A DNA stretch of 15,371 bases from Barnesiella merdipullorum (GTDB lineage: Bacteria; Bacteroidota; Bacteroidia; Bacteroidales; Barnesiellaceae): NCBI GenBank assembly GCA_019116365.1, contig DXBT01000004.1:1-15371 (forward strand), written 5' to 3'. Both the position numbers and the translations under genes were made by a program. Shown piece by piece: positions 1 through 7,231 of the stretch. The notes under the pieces are model-generated. The model was not told where the DNA came from. It did no database searches and saw only the letters and a program-made list of their open reading frames with translations. How positions within the stretch are numbered: position 1 is the stretch's first letter; each line of letters begins with the position of its first letter.

Positions 1-97
1 TCTCTGAATAAATATTCTAATTGATTATGCTCCATTGTCAAATGATATGTAAATGCGTTTATTCTTTTTTTAGAATCAGAGAAGGACGAATACACGA

Positions 98-128
98 AAA
101 AATCTGCCTAACCGATAGGCAGATTTTT
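98..128 (-). terminator. Rho-independent terminator of the hemerythrin/LuxR operon
   Basis: A perfect 13-bp stem (98-110 pairing with 116-128) encloses a 5-nt loop. Read on the minus strand it ends in a run of T. It lies 37 bp past the stop of the regulator gene, so it most likely ends that operon. The opposite arm is also T-rich, so it could work in both directions. Confidence 0.85.
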
Positions 129-165
129 CCAAAAACAACATCAAATAACTTATATAACGAAGTAA

Positions 166-783
166 TCACTCCTCACGGTTATAAATAGAATCTTTTATAT
201 CGTTGATATCGACAAACTTGTTGACAATGGCATAGATCGTGAGACCTGCCGGGCTGTGTATCTGCAGTTTGCTGGCGATATTGCGCCGATGGGTGATGAC
301 GGTATGGGCCGACAGGCACAACTGCTCGGCTATCTGCTTGTTGGTCATTCCCTTGACAACGCCTATAATGATCTCTTTCTCGCGCTCGGTGAGCGGTTCT
401 TGCCGCACCGGCTCTTCGGGGGCGGCGTGTACCAGCCGGTCGAACTTCTCTCTTATCTGCTCGGCCGAGTCATAGACCGAGATCACCTCGTCGTACATCT
501 TCAAGACCGAGGCATCGACCAGCGAATTCTGCAACGCGATGCACTTGGGGGCGGCCCCTTCGGCTCCCTTCTTGACTTGCACGACCGACACGACGCCCGC
601 CAGACCGGGATTGACAATGAGCACATCGGGCCGACGCCAGGCCAGCGAGGCGGTGAGTTGTTGCATGTCGTCCACCTCGGTTGTCTCGATATTGATGGCG
701 GTCAATTTCTTCAACACCGAGAGCAGCCCTTTACGGATAATCAACGAGGGCTCGGCTACAATCACTTTTACAACAGGCTTCAT
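166..783 (-). CDS. LuxR/NarL-type DNA-binding regulator with a degenerate receiver domain
   Basis: This 205-aa protein has the layout of a NarL/FixJ response regulator: a receiver-like domain at about residues 5-118 and a C-terminal LuxR helix-turn-helix at about 128-190 (LTEREKEII, then MTNKQIAEQL and HTVITHRRNIASKL). By alignment with NarL-type receivers, the phospho-acceptor Asp is replaced by Asn58 (context DVLIVNPG), the acidic pocket is reduced to Glu11, and the conserved Thr/Ser and Lys of the switch are not visible (Gln85; VISVYDS around 100-106). It should therefore not be switched by aspartyl phosphorylation. Its start overlaps the stop of the upstream hemerythrin-like gene by 4 bp (ATGA), which suggests translational coupling and a shared function. 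I infer that the regulator works with that protein as a redox, oxygen or NO-responsive pair. The target genes are unknown. Confidence 0.85.
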   Translation of the reverse strand: MKPVVKVIVAEPSLIIRKGLLSVLKKLTAINIETTEVDDMQQLTASLAWRRPDVLIVNPGLAGVVSVVQVKKGAEGAAPKCIALQNSLVDASVLKMYDEVISVYDSAEQIREKFDRLVHAAPEEPVRQEPLTEREKEIIIGVVKGMTNKQIAEQLCLSAHTVITHRRNIASKLQIHSPAGLTIYAIVNKFVDINDIKDSIYNREE

Positions 784-1475
784 CGCGTTTTCTCTATTTT
801 ATCTTCCAGTTCCCGAATGACCGGGACAAACAGGTAATCTTCTATATAGTTGTGCGAGGCCAGATCCTGCTCGCAGGTAAAGATATCGAACAAGACGCTG
901 TTCAACTCGTTGCTGCTCGAGGCCGGATAGTACTTGATGAGTATATTTTTCAACTCGGTCAACTTGGACTCGACCTGGTCGTGCCGTTTACTGAAGATGT
1001 CAATGCTGTAACCGGCAGGCTGCACACCGCTCAACAGAGCCGTAACATAGGGGAAGACGGTGGTCTCTTCGTATCGCATGTGCTTCTGTACCTCGGCCAC
1101 ATACTCGTCGAAGAAGCGCAGGATGGCTATGGCTATATCCTTCTCGTCACAATCGATGGCTCCCAGCAGGTTGCGCCGGATAGCCGGCAGTCTGAAGTTG
1201 AGGAAATAGTCGTGCGAGTTGTGCAGATACCCCAACAGGGCACTTACCGATATGTCGCCCTTGTAATCATCGGGCTCACCCTCATCGAGCAACAGATTGA
1301 CCACGGCCAGGAAGGTTCCGGTGTGTACACCGTTCTCCTCGCACACCTGCCCTATGCTTTTATCGCCGAACCCCAGGGCAATGCCAAAGCGACTCATGAC
1401 CAGCAACACGGGATAGTTGTCACACACCAGATCGCTCATTTGGTTGTCTCGGCTATAGGCTCCCAGTTTATACAT
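780..1475 (-). CDS. Hemerythrin-domain protein related to RIC/YtfE/ScdA di-iron proteins
   Basis: The C-terminal part is a four-helix hemerythrin domain. The likely di-iron ligands are His88, His132, Glu136 (HMRYEE), His165, and His208/Glu212 (HNYIED), numbered from the start chosen here. The N-terminal part (about 12-60) resembles the ScdA_N/DUF542 domain of the RIC iron-sulphur repair family, but the CC pair of that family is absent: SRFGIALGFGDK stands where a YGIDYCCGG-type motif is expected. RIC proteins release iron to repair nitrosylated or oxidised Fe-S clusters. Without the cysteines this member may instead be a sensor. I chose the Met at 1475 because the promoter -7 box ends at 1505, leaving almost no leader for the Met at 1496; the chosen Met has an A-rich leader (GAAAAAGAAAATAAA). 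A 238-aa protein starting at 1496 remains possible. It is coupled to the downstream LuxR regulator. Confidence 0.85.
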   Translation of the reverse strand: MYKLGAYSRDNQMSDLVCDNYPVLLVMSRFGIALGFGDKSIGQVCEENGVHTGTFLAVVNLLLDEGEPDDYKGDISVSALLGYLHNSHDYFLNFRLPAIRRNLLGAIDCDEKDIAIAILRFFDEYVAEVQKHMRYEETTVFPYVTALLSGVQPAGYSIDIFSKRHDQVESKLTELKNILIKYYPASSSNELNSVLFDIFTCEQDLASHNYIEDYLFVPVIRELEDKIEKTR

Positions 1476-1504
1476 TTTATTTTCTTTTTCGTTCATTACT
1501 CAGG

Positions 1505-1512
1505 CAAAGATA
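1505..1512 (-). promoter_or_regulatory. Bacteroidetes -7 promoter box upstream of the hemerythrin/LuxR operon
   Basis: TATCTTTG on the minus strand matches the TAnnTTTG -7 consensus of the Bacteroides primary sigma factor. Transcription would begin around 1497-1500. I see no TTTG -33 element at the usual distance; the nearest candidate is about 12 bp too far upstream. This box is the argument for a start at 1475 in the gene below it. Confidence 0.5.
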
Positions 1513-1693
1513 CATATATAAATCGTCGTTGCTTTTCGACAGCACAAAGAAACAGCTTTTGCGACACCTGTGCAATCCCCTTTTTCGGTGAAACCGACGT
1601 TGCTCCCTACCTAAATATGGTGAGTTTGTATCGTGATGCCACAAACCGAAGGCTCTCCCACCCTACTTTTACACCGTAAAAAACAACCCTGCC

Positions 1694-2263
1694 ATGCTTA
1701 CTATTCTTCTTGACAACGGCCACGGCAACAATACGCCGGGGAAAAAATCGCCCGTGTGGCCCGACGGGCGCCAACTGCTCGAATGGGAGTTCAACCGCGA
1801 CATCGTGGCACGCATAGCTCACCGACTCGACGAGGCGGGTATTGCCTGCCACCGCCTGGTACCCGAGGAGAACGACATTGCGCTTGCGGAGCGTTGTCGG
1901 CGGGCCAACCAGTTGGCCCGCCAGGGCGACTGTCTGCTCGTGTCGATTCATGCCAACGCCGGTGGCGGAAGCGGCGGCGAAGTATTCACCTATCCGGGAG
2001 CCGCACGCAGCCTCGAGTATGCCCGCATATTCGGCCAGCGGTGGCCCTTCGCCTTCCCCCACCTGCGCTTCAGGGGCTGCAAAGAGGCCAACTTTGCCAT
2101 CCTGCGCGAGAGCATCTGCCCCGCCCTGCTCACCGAAAACCTGTTCATGGACAACGAGAGCGACTGCCAGATACTGCTCTCGACCGAGGGTCGCGACACG
2201 ATTGCCCGCTGGCACGTCGATTCGATACAACAGATTCTGCAACAATTTTATTCCTCGCGATAA
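1694..2263 (+). CDS. N-acetylmuramoyl-L-alanine amidase (Amidase_3 family), no signal peptide
   Basis: The 189-aa protein is a near-minimal Amidase_3 zinc hydrolase, which cuts the bond between MurNAc and the stem peptide of peptidoglycan. The expected zinc ligands are visible: His10 (LDNGHG), Glu32 (EWEFNRD) and His86 (SIHANA). The catalytic Glu is Glu148 (LTENLFMDN). The catalytic domain fills the whole protein. There is no signal peptide, transmembrane segment or cell-wall binding domain, so the protein is either cytoplasmic or released by an unknown route. Single-domain amidases of this kind are also common in phages and mobile elements, but nothing else phage-like lies nearby. It ends 49 bp before the lipoprotein gene and probably shares a transcript with it. 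Confidence 0.9.
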   Translation: MLTILLDNGHGNNTPGKKSPVWPDGRQLLEWEFNRDIVARIAHRLDEAGIACHRLVPEENDIALAERCRRANQLARQGDCLLVSIHANAGGGSGGEVFTYPGAARSLEYARIFGQRWPFAFPHLRFRGCKEANFAILRESICPALLTENLFMDNESDCQILLSTEGRDTIARWHVDSIQQILQQFYSSR

Positions 2264-2312
2264 ACTTTTTCTCCCGACACATGTTATAGGAGAAAACCAA
2301 TTATACAACGAT

Positions 2313-2819
2313 ATGAAAAAAATTGTTTTTACAGTTCTCGCTGCGGCGGCCCTCATCGCCTGCCAATCGAACAATAAACAGAATCAAATGATCGACGAGG
2401 GCGAAGCCGTCGAAATCGTAGGTGCCGACTCGACCGGCATGATGGAGGTCTTTGCCTATGAGGGTGTAGTGCCTTCGGAGTCGGGCAATACCGACAGCAT
2501 CGACTATCTGGTAATCATCACCCAGCAAATCGACACGGTAAACGGGGTATATCAAATGACCCAGACCTATGTGACGGCCGATGGCCAAACCGGCAAACAG
2601 ATGAGCAGCAAGGGTAAAAAGATGTTCCAGCGAGGCACGCCTCAGAACAAGGCGGCCAAAGTCTATAAACTGGTACCCGACAGCGGTTCGAACCAAACGG
2701 TGAACCTGTGGGTCGAGAGCGACACGACTGTCGTACTCCTCGACGACCAGATGAAGGCTCCGGCCAAACCCGACAAACACCGCCTTAAAGCGGTGAAACA
2801 CCACAAGCACAAAATGTAA
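2313..2819 (+). CDS. Lipoprotein resembling the NlpE N-terminal domain
   Basis: The 168-aa product starts with a lipoprotein signal peptide (MKKIVFTVLAAAALIAC); the lipobox LIAC puts the lipidated cysteine at 17. No acidic surface-export signal follows it, so it may stay facing the periplasm. Residues about 47-145 follow the pattern of the NlpE N-terminal beta-barrel domain: AYEGVVPSE near the front, a GVYQMTQTYV strand, then GTPQ, VYKLVPDSG and VVLLDD. The CxxC of E. coli NlpE (PCADC) is replaced by PSESG, so metal or redox sensing through those cysteines is not possible. The C-terminus is rich in His and Lys (HRLKAVKHHKHKM). I chose the ATG at 2313, which gives the signal peptide, rather than upstream codons in the same open frame. 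NlpE similarity is from pattern only, with moderate certainty. Confidence 0.75.
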   Translation: MKKIVFTVLAAAALIACQSNNKQNQMIDEGEAVEIVGADSTGMMEVFAYEGVVPSESGNTDSIDYLVIITQQIDTVNGVYQMTQTYVTADGQTGKQMSSKGKKMFQRGTPQNKAAKVYKLVPDSGSNQTVNLWVESDTTVVLLDDQMKAPAKPDKHRLKAVKHHKHKM

Positions 2820-2851
2820 TCTTGCAATATTGTTTTAGGTTTATAGAGAGG

Positions 2852-2899
2852 AAGACGGGAGGTCTCGGTCTGCAACGACCGGGCCTCCCGTCTTTTTTT
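2852..2899 (+). terminator. Rho-independent terminator after the amidase/lipoprotein pair
   Basis: An 11-bp stem (2852-2862 with 2884-2894) carries an inner 4-bp stem (ggtc 2867-2870 with gacc 2877-2880) and is followed by a run of seven T at 2893-2899. It starts 33 bp after the lipoprotein stop. It lies between convergent genes and may weakly stop transcripts coming from the minus strand as well. Confidence 0.85.
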
Positions 2900-2964
2900 C
2901 TTCTATTTCCAACGGATAGTTGCCTATCGACGCCCTACCCGTTCTGGAGGAATTGACTCGACAA

Positions 2965-5589
2965 TTATCGCACGGCTACCTTGTAGCGGGCACCGTCCAC
3001 ATCGACAACATAGATTCCGGGCTCGATATCGACAACCACCTCGCCACCTTGGGTGGCATAGACCTTCTGCCCACTCAGGTTATAGATATCGATCGGGCAC
3101 TCATCGCCGGCCTGAGTCTTGACTACAATCTGACCGTCGGCCGTGGCATATACCAGGTGCTTGTCGGCCGTGTGCTCGGCCACACCTACTACCGAGCGCT
3201 CTTGAATCATGATGTGATCGAGGTTGATATTGGTTGTTCCATCGACAGCCTCGCCCACAAACGACAGGCGCAATGCCGTCTCGCCCTTGTAGGCGTCGAG
3301 CGGGATGATTTTCTTCACCCAACCCTCGGTCTCGTTGCCCGAGGTGTAAATGGGCTCGGTCACGGCCTCAAAGGTCCCGTTGTTTCTCGACAGTTCTACA
3401 ACCAGGTTATCGCCGCTCTTCTCGCCCGTAGTCTGGTACACGTAGAATCCCAAAGCCGGTTCGGTGAGGTTGCTGATATTGATCTTGGCGCTGGTGAGGC
3501 GAGTCTTGGTTCCCTCGCTCACATTTGTGGCCATGAACGAAGCGAGCCCCCCGTCGCCATCCTGCGGTTGCGCGTCGGGCGAATAGGCCTGATTGCCTAT
3601 ACCCCAACCGCTGTCGAGACCTTCGATCTTATCGGTCAACCAGAGGTAGCTCATGTTTCCACCGACAAACGACTCGACCATGGGAGCGTTGTAGGGAACA
3701 CCTACGAAATAGAGGTCTGAGTAGGTGCGGTGCCCCTCGCCCGAGAGGTTGCTCGACAGAATCACATAGAACACAGGAGTCTGGCCATACTCACACGAGA
3801 TGGTATTATCGACTACCGATGTCTCGGTAACGGCATCGGCCACAATTGTTTCGTTGTTGCGAATTACCGTATAATAGATGGGACAGTCATACATCTCGCC
3901 GCCATCGATACCCTCGGGTTTGTCCCAGGAGATGATGCACGAGCAGTCGGCCTGCTCGACAATCGAGAGGTTCTTCACCTCGGCGGGACGAGCATAACCG
4001 GCCACAACCAAAATAGTAGCCGGGTCGCTCTTCTGCCCATTGGCATAGGCATATATCTTGTAGGTATTCTCACCCTTCACGGCATTGGTGTCGATCCAAC
4101 GAGTTACCAGCGAAGAGCCTACGGCGCCGGTCGTATAGACCGGCTCTTCCGATCCGTTGCGGTAAACCTCCATCTTATCGACACTACCCAGAGGTTCGCC
4201 GGCAATCGTATAGACCGGAGCATAGAAGTCGAGTTGTACCTGCAACGACTGGTCGTTGGCAGCAATGGCACTCACTCCGTAGGGCTCCATAGGTGTATTG
4301 GAGGGGCGATAGTTGTAAACCGACAGGGTATCGATGGCGACCTTGGCCCCTTGCAGATTATTGTTGAAGCAGATACCTATGCGGAAGGCCCCGTCTTGCG
4401 GTGCAACAACATAGCCTACAATCTCGGAACCCTCGCCAGGCCTGATGGTGCGAATGTTGCCGATAGCGCCCTGCGGAGTAAGATCTTCGTCGTTGCTGCA
4501 CAGGATCATCTGTATTTGGGCCGAGTCGCAATCGTTGGCCAATCGGGCATTGAAAGCCACCTTGACCTCGGTAGCCGACGACATGTTCAAAGCCGGCGTA
4601 TAAAGGATATCGGGAGCTTCGGAGGCTACTGTCGAGGTACAAACCAAGGCACCGTTTTCGAGGCTCCACGTATTTCCGTCGGCATTGCCATCGACCGTGC
4701 TGGTACCCTCGAGGGCTCCCTCTTGCGAGTAATCGCAGGTGTAGGGCAGGTCGTAGGTGTCGGTATCGGCCAGGTAGTGATTCTCGTAGGTCAAGGTCGA
4801 ACCCGACATCCAGCTGCTGGTCCAGTCTTCCCAACGATAGCTGGTTTGAGTAGCAATATTGTCATACTCGTCATAGGTATATTCATATTTCATTTTCTCG
4901 CCCAACATCCATGTACCGTCGCCCAGATTCATGAACGAACTTTGCTCGGTGATGTTGTTGTGGTCGTCGTAGCTGTAGCAGATGCTGTCGGTAGCTTCGT
5001 AGATGTAATCGCCTGCCTCGAAACTAAACTTGTAGTTGTACCGCACCAGGTTGATTGTGCGCCCCTGGTCGTCATACACATAGCAGCGACGGTCGGCCAC
5101 AGAGAACTGGTTGTTCAGCCACTTTTCACGATCCTCGGTAGCGGTGTTGTCTTTATAGGTATAGACCCCATGCATATAGACGTGCTCGCCCCACTTTTCG
5201 ATAGAGGAGTCCCACTTGTAGTAATCGACCTCGGCTACACGGCCTTCAGCATCGTAAGTCATATGAGTCTTGGCTCCATCTTTCGTATTACCCCGCCAGG
5301 TCATCGACGAGGCATGCCACACATAGCTCTCGTAATCGGCGATGCGCCCCTCGGAATCATAGCCATACACTTCTTGAGAGTTATTGGCCAATTCTCCATT
5401 GTTGTCGGGCATCAGCGTTTCGGTCTGCTTCAAAGAACCATCGCTGTTATAGATATAAATAGTCTTTGAACTCACTTCGTCGCCTGCATACACGATTACA
5501 TGATCGAGCCTTTTCCCCGAATTTGCATTGGCCACAAACGGAATTGACGCAAACACAGAGAAAAGTACCAGTAGATAAAATTTCCTCAT
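2965..5589 (-). CDS. Secreted modular protein with YD-like repeats, jelly-roll and Fn3-like domains and a T9SS sorting tail
   Basis: The 874-aa protein starts with a Sec signal peptide, with cleavage likely after residue 22 (FVANA|NS). Residues about 45-270 hold a series of YD/RHS-like repeats (YNSDGSLKQT, YDSEGRIADY, YDAEGRVAEV, YDDQGRTINL, YDDHNNITEQ, YDEYDNIATQ). A first jelly-roll-like domain follows (about 283-427), then two Fn3-like segments (about 434-530 and 535-632) and a second jelly-roll/MAM-like domain (about 635-797). The last 65 residues have the pattern of a type A T9SS sorting domain: IDIYNLSGQKVY, then PGIYVVDVDG and the end YKVAVR. It should cross the outer membrane by T9SS and stay on the surface or be released. 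No catalytic motif was found, so a binding or adhesive role is likely. The gene stands alone, convergent with the lipoprotein gene. Confidence 0.85.
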   Translation of the reverse strand: MRKFYLLVLFSVFASIPFVANANSGKRLDHVIVYAGDEVSSKTIYIYNSDGSLKQTETLMPDNNGELANNSQEVYGYDSEGRIADYESYVWHASSMTWRGNTKDGAKTHMTYDAEGRVAEVDYYKWDSSIEKWGEHVYMHGVYTYKDNTATEDREKWLNNQFSVADRRCYVYDDQGRTINLVRYNYKFSFEAGDYIYEATDSICYSYDDHNNITEQSSFMNLGDGTWMLGEKMKYEYTYDEYDNIATQTSYRWEDWTSSWMSGSTLTYENHYLADTDTYDLPYTCDYSQEGALEGTSTVDGNADGNTWSLENGALVCTSTVASEAPDILYTPALNMSSATEVKVAFNARLANDCDSAQIQMILCSNDEDLTPQGAIGNIRTIRPGEGSEIVGYVVAPQDGAFRIGICFNNNLQGAKVAIDTLSVYNYRPSNTPMEPYGVSAIAANDQSLQVQLDFYAPVYTIAGEPLGSVDKMEVYRNGSEEPVYTTGAVGSSLVTRWIDTNAVKGENTYKIYAYANGQKSDPATILVVAGYARPAEVKNLSIVEQADCSCIISWDKPEGIDGGEMYDCPIYYTVIRNNETIVADAVTETSVVDNTISCEYGQTPVFYVILSSNLSGEGHRTYSDLYFVGVPYNAPMVESFVGGNMSYLWLTDKIEGLDSGWGIGNQAYSPDAQPQDGDGGLASFMATNVSEGTKTRLTSAKINISNLTEPALGFYVYQTTGEKSGDNLVVELSRNNGTFEAVTEPIYTSGNETEGWVKKIIPLDAYKGETALRLSFVGEAVDGTTNINLDHIMIQERSVVGVAEHTADKHLVYATADGQIVVKTQAGDECPIDIYNLSGQKVYATQGGEVVVDIEPGIYVVDVDGARYKVAVR

Positions 5590-5803
5590 AATCCAATCAA
5601 TTTAGTTCAACCCTATGATTTTTTACAAAAACTAATACTTTCTTACAAATAAAAAGAAAATAACCGGGAAAACAGTTAACCTATGATAAAAAAGATATTT
5701 ATCACGCCTATTTGAAAGAAAAAATTTATTCTGCAAAATGGTATCTCCTCCCTCACGGGAGGTACAATTGGGTCAATAATGGAGCCTCTTTCTCCTCTCC
5801 CCT
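5590..5803. other. Intergenic region without a convincing gene
   Basis: This AT-rich stretch separates the T9SS cargo gene from the Crp/Fnr-type gene and must hold the cargo gene promoter. I found no clean TAnnTTTG box; the nearest sequences on the minus strand depart from it by one base or in spacing. An open frame of 165 codons that runs through here and into the regulator gene is out of frame with it and has no family features. Confidence 0.4.
5741..5765 (-). terminator. Possible terminator after the Crp/Fnr-type regulator
   Basis: A 6-bp GC-rich stem (cctccc 5747-5752 with gggagg 5757-5762) has a 4-nt loop and outer gta/tac pairing. On the minus strand it lies 39 bp past the regulator stop. 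The T-run after it is poor (atttt a few bases later), so its strength is doubtful. Confidence 0.35.
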
Positions 5804-6391
5804 TTAGAGATTTCTGATCGAGGCACGCAGACGGCTCAGCGACTGCTGGGTGATGCCCAGATAGGAGGCTATGTGTTTCAACGGTACCTCCTTGACAATT
5901 TGCGGACGCACTTTTATGAGGCTGATGTAGCGGTTGAGGGCATCGTCTTTCCCGAAAATCTTGCACTTGCGCTCCAGGCAATAGAGCTGCTCGATACAGA
6001 CAATGCGGAAGAAATTGGCGATGGAGAGACTCTGCATGCACAGACGCTCCAACTCGTCCTTGCGAATGGCATAGAGTACCATGGGAGTTACCGCCTCGTA
6101 TTGCAGGAATGCAGGTTCGCCCTTGAAATAACAGAACATTGCGGTAAACATATCGCCACTTACCCCGAAGCACTCGGTGACTTCGTTTCCCTTGGTATCC
6201 CCAAAATAGCCTCGGGTGAGGCCGCTCTCGACCAGAAAAACTTCGTCGGACAACTTATCGGCCGCAATAATAATTTCGCCTTTCTCAAGTTCGATACGGC
6301 GAGATTTCGACAAGAGCAATTCGAAATCCTCCTCACTCACATGATAGTCGTTCAAAAACAAACTTTTTATCTCTTCCCGAACCATTTGCAT
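5804..6391 (-). CDS. Crp/Fnr-family transcriptional regulator
   Basis: The 195-aa protein has a cyclic-nucleotide-binding-type beta-barrel at about 30-115 (ELEKGEIIIAADKLSDEVFLVESGLTR read in pieces, then GNEVTECFGVSGD), a dimerisation helix at about 115-150, and a C-terminal helix-turn-helix at about 168-192 (PLKHIASYLGI, SLSRLRASI). The cAMP-binding arginine motif of E. coli Crp is not present (GEPAFLQYEAV in the corresponding place), and there is no N-terminal Fe-S cysteine cluster as in Fnr. The ligand is therefore unknown, as for most Bacteroidetes members of this group. Met1 and Met3 are both possible starts. It lies 90 bp downstream of rlmB behind a probable terminator, so it is likely to be transcribed on its own. 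Confidence 0.88.
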   Translation of the reverse strand: MQMVREEIKSLFLNDYHVSEEDFELLLSKSRRIELEKGEIIIAADKLSDEVFLVESGLTRGYFGDTKGNEVTECFGVSGDMFTAMFCYFKGEPAFLQYEAVTPMVLYAIRKDELERLCMQSLSIANFFRIVCIEQLYCLERKCKIFGKDDALNRYISLIKVRPQIVKEVPLKHIASYLGITQQSLSRLRASIRNL

Positions 6392-6429
6392 CTATTTATT
6401 GAATTACTTATTTTTATCTCTGCATTTTC

Positions 6430-6462
6430 AAAAATGCCTGTCGGCAAGTACCGATTGGCATT
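6430..6462 (-). terminator. Terminator at the end of the dnaN-rlmB gene cluster
   Basis: On the minus strand aatgcc (6457-6462) pairs with ggcatt (6433-6438), and tcgg (6451-6454) with ccga (6441-6444), separated by a 2x2 internal loop. The stem runs into TTTTT. It begins about 20 bp past the rlmB stop and separates this cluster from the regulator gene below. Confidence 0.6.
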
Positions 6463-6481
6463 ACAACACAACGGCAACCCG

Positions 6482-7231
6482 TCAGGCATTTGCTTCGGCC
6501 ATCCGTTGACGCACCACCTCATACATCATTACACCGGCGGCAACCGACACGTTGAGCGACCCGATATTCCCTACCTGGGGAATGGCTACAATCTCGTCGC
6601 ACAGGCGCAGATTGCCGGCATCGACACCCGTATCCTCGGCTCCCATCACCAAGGCTACCGGCAGGGTATAGTCGGCCCGGGTGTAATTGAGAGCAGCCTT
6701 CTCCGAGGCGGCTACCACCCGTATGCCGCTATCTTTGAGGTAACGGATGGCACTGTGTATCGACCGCTCGCGACAAACGGGAATGTGCAACAGAGCTCCG
6801 GCCGAGGTCTTCACGGCATCGGCATTGACACTCACACTGCCCCGCTCGGGCACCACAATGGCATCGACACCCGTGCACTCGCAGGTGCGGGCTATGGCTC
6901 CGAAGTTGCGCACATCGGTTATGCCGTCGAGCAGCACGATGAATGGCACCTTGCCCTCTTCGAAGAGCGTGGGGACAATATCGCCCAGCCGCTGGTAGGC
7001 AACCGACGAAATGAAGGCAACCACCCCCTGGTGATTCTTGCGGGTGATGCGGTTGAGCCGTTCGACCGGTACCCGCTGCACCAGGTATCCCCGACCTTTT
7101 ATCAGGTCGAAAAGCTCCTTGGCCAGATCGCCTTGCAGCTCTTTGCGTATCAATATCTTATCGATCTCTTTCCCGGCTTCGATGGCCTCGATTACGGCCC
7201 GAATACCAAAAATCATCTCATTCTTTTCCAT
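6482..7231 (-). CDS. rlmB: 23S rRNA 2'-O-methyltransferase RlmB (SpoU/TrmH family)
   Basis: The 249-aa protein is a SPOUT (trefoil-knot) methyltransferase that uses S-adenosylmethionine. E. coli RlmB methylates the ribose of G2251 in the 23S rRNA peptidyl-transferase loop. Residues about 5-75 form the substrate-binding N-domain (FGIRAVIEAI). The three SpoU motifs are intact: motif 1 with Asn109 and Arg115 (DVRNFGAIART), motif 2 with Glu199 (LVMGAEDTG), and motif 3 with Ser225 and Asn227 (IPQVGNIGSLNVSVA). Length and motif positions agree closely with E. coli RlmB. The start overlaps the end of recN by 14 bp, so the two are co-transcribed and probably translationally coupled. A related SpoU enzyme with another rRNA target cannot be excluded. 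Confidence 0.9.
   Translation of the reverse strand: MEKNEMIFGIRAVIEAIEAGKEIDKILIRKELQGDLAKELFDLIKGRGYLVQRVPVERLNRITRKNHQGVVAFISSVAYQRLGDIVPTLFEEGKVPFIVLLDGITDVRNFGAIARTCECTGVDAIVVPERGSVSVNADAVKTSAGALLHIPVCRERSIHSAIRYLKDSGIRVVAASEKAALNYTRADYTLPVALVMGAEDTGVDAGNLRLCDEIVAIPQVGNIGSLNVSVAAGVMMYEVVRQRMAEANA

Noticed and set aside
1..82. Inverted repeat at the left edge (tctctga 1-7 with tcagaga 76-82, plus ttcta 15-19 with tagaa 71-75)
   Set aside because: The arms are short and AT-rich with uneven spacing, and the window edge cuts the context. It could be the end of a mobile element, but nothing supports that.
1664..1671. TACTTTTA as a -7 box for the amidase gene
   Set aside because: It misses the final G of the consensus and has no -33 element at the right distance; the TTTG at 1625-1628 is about 35 bp away.
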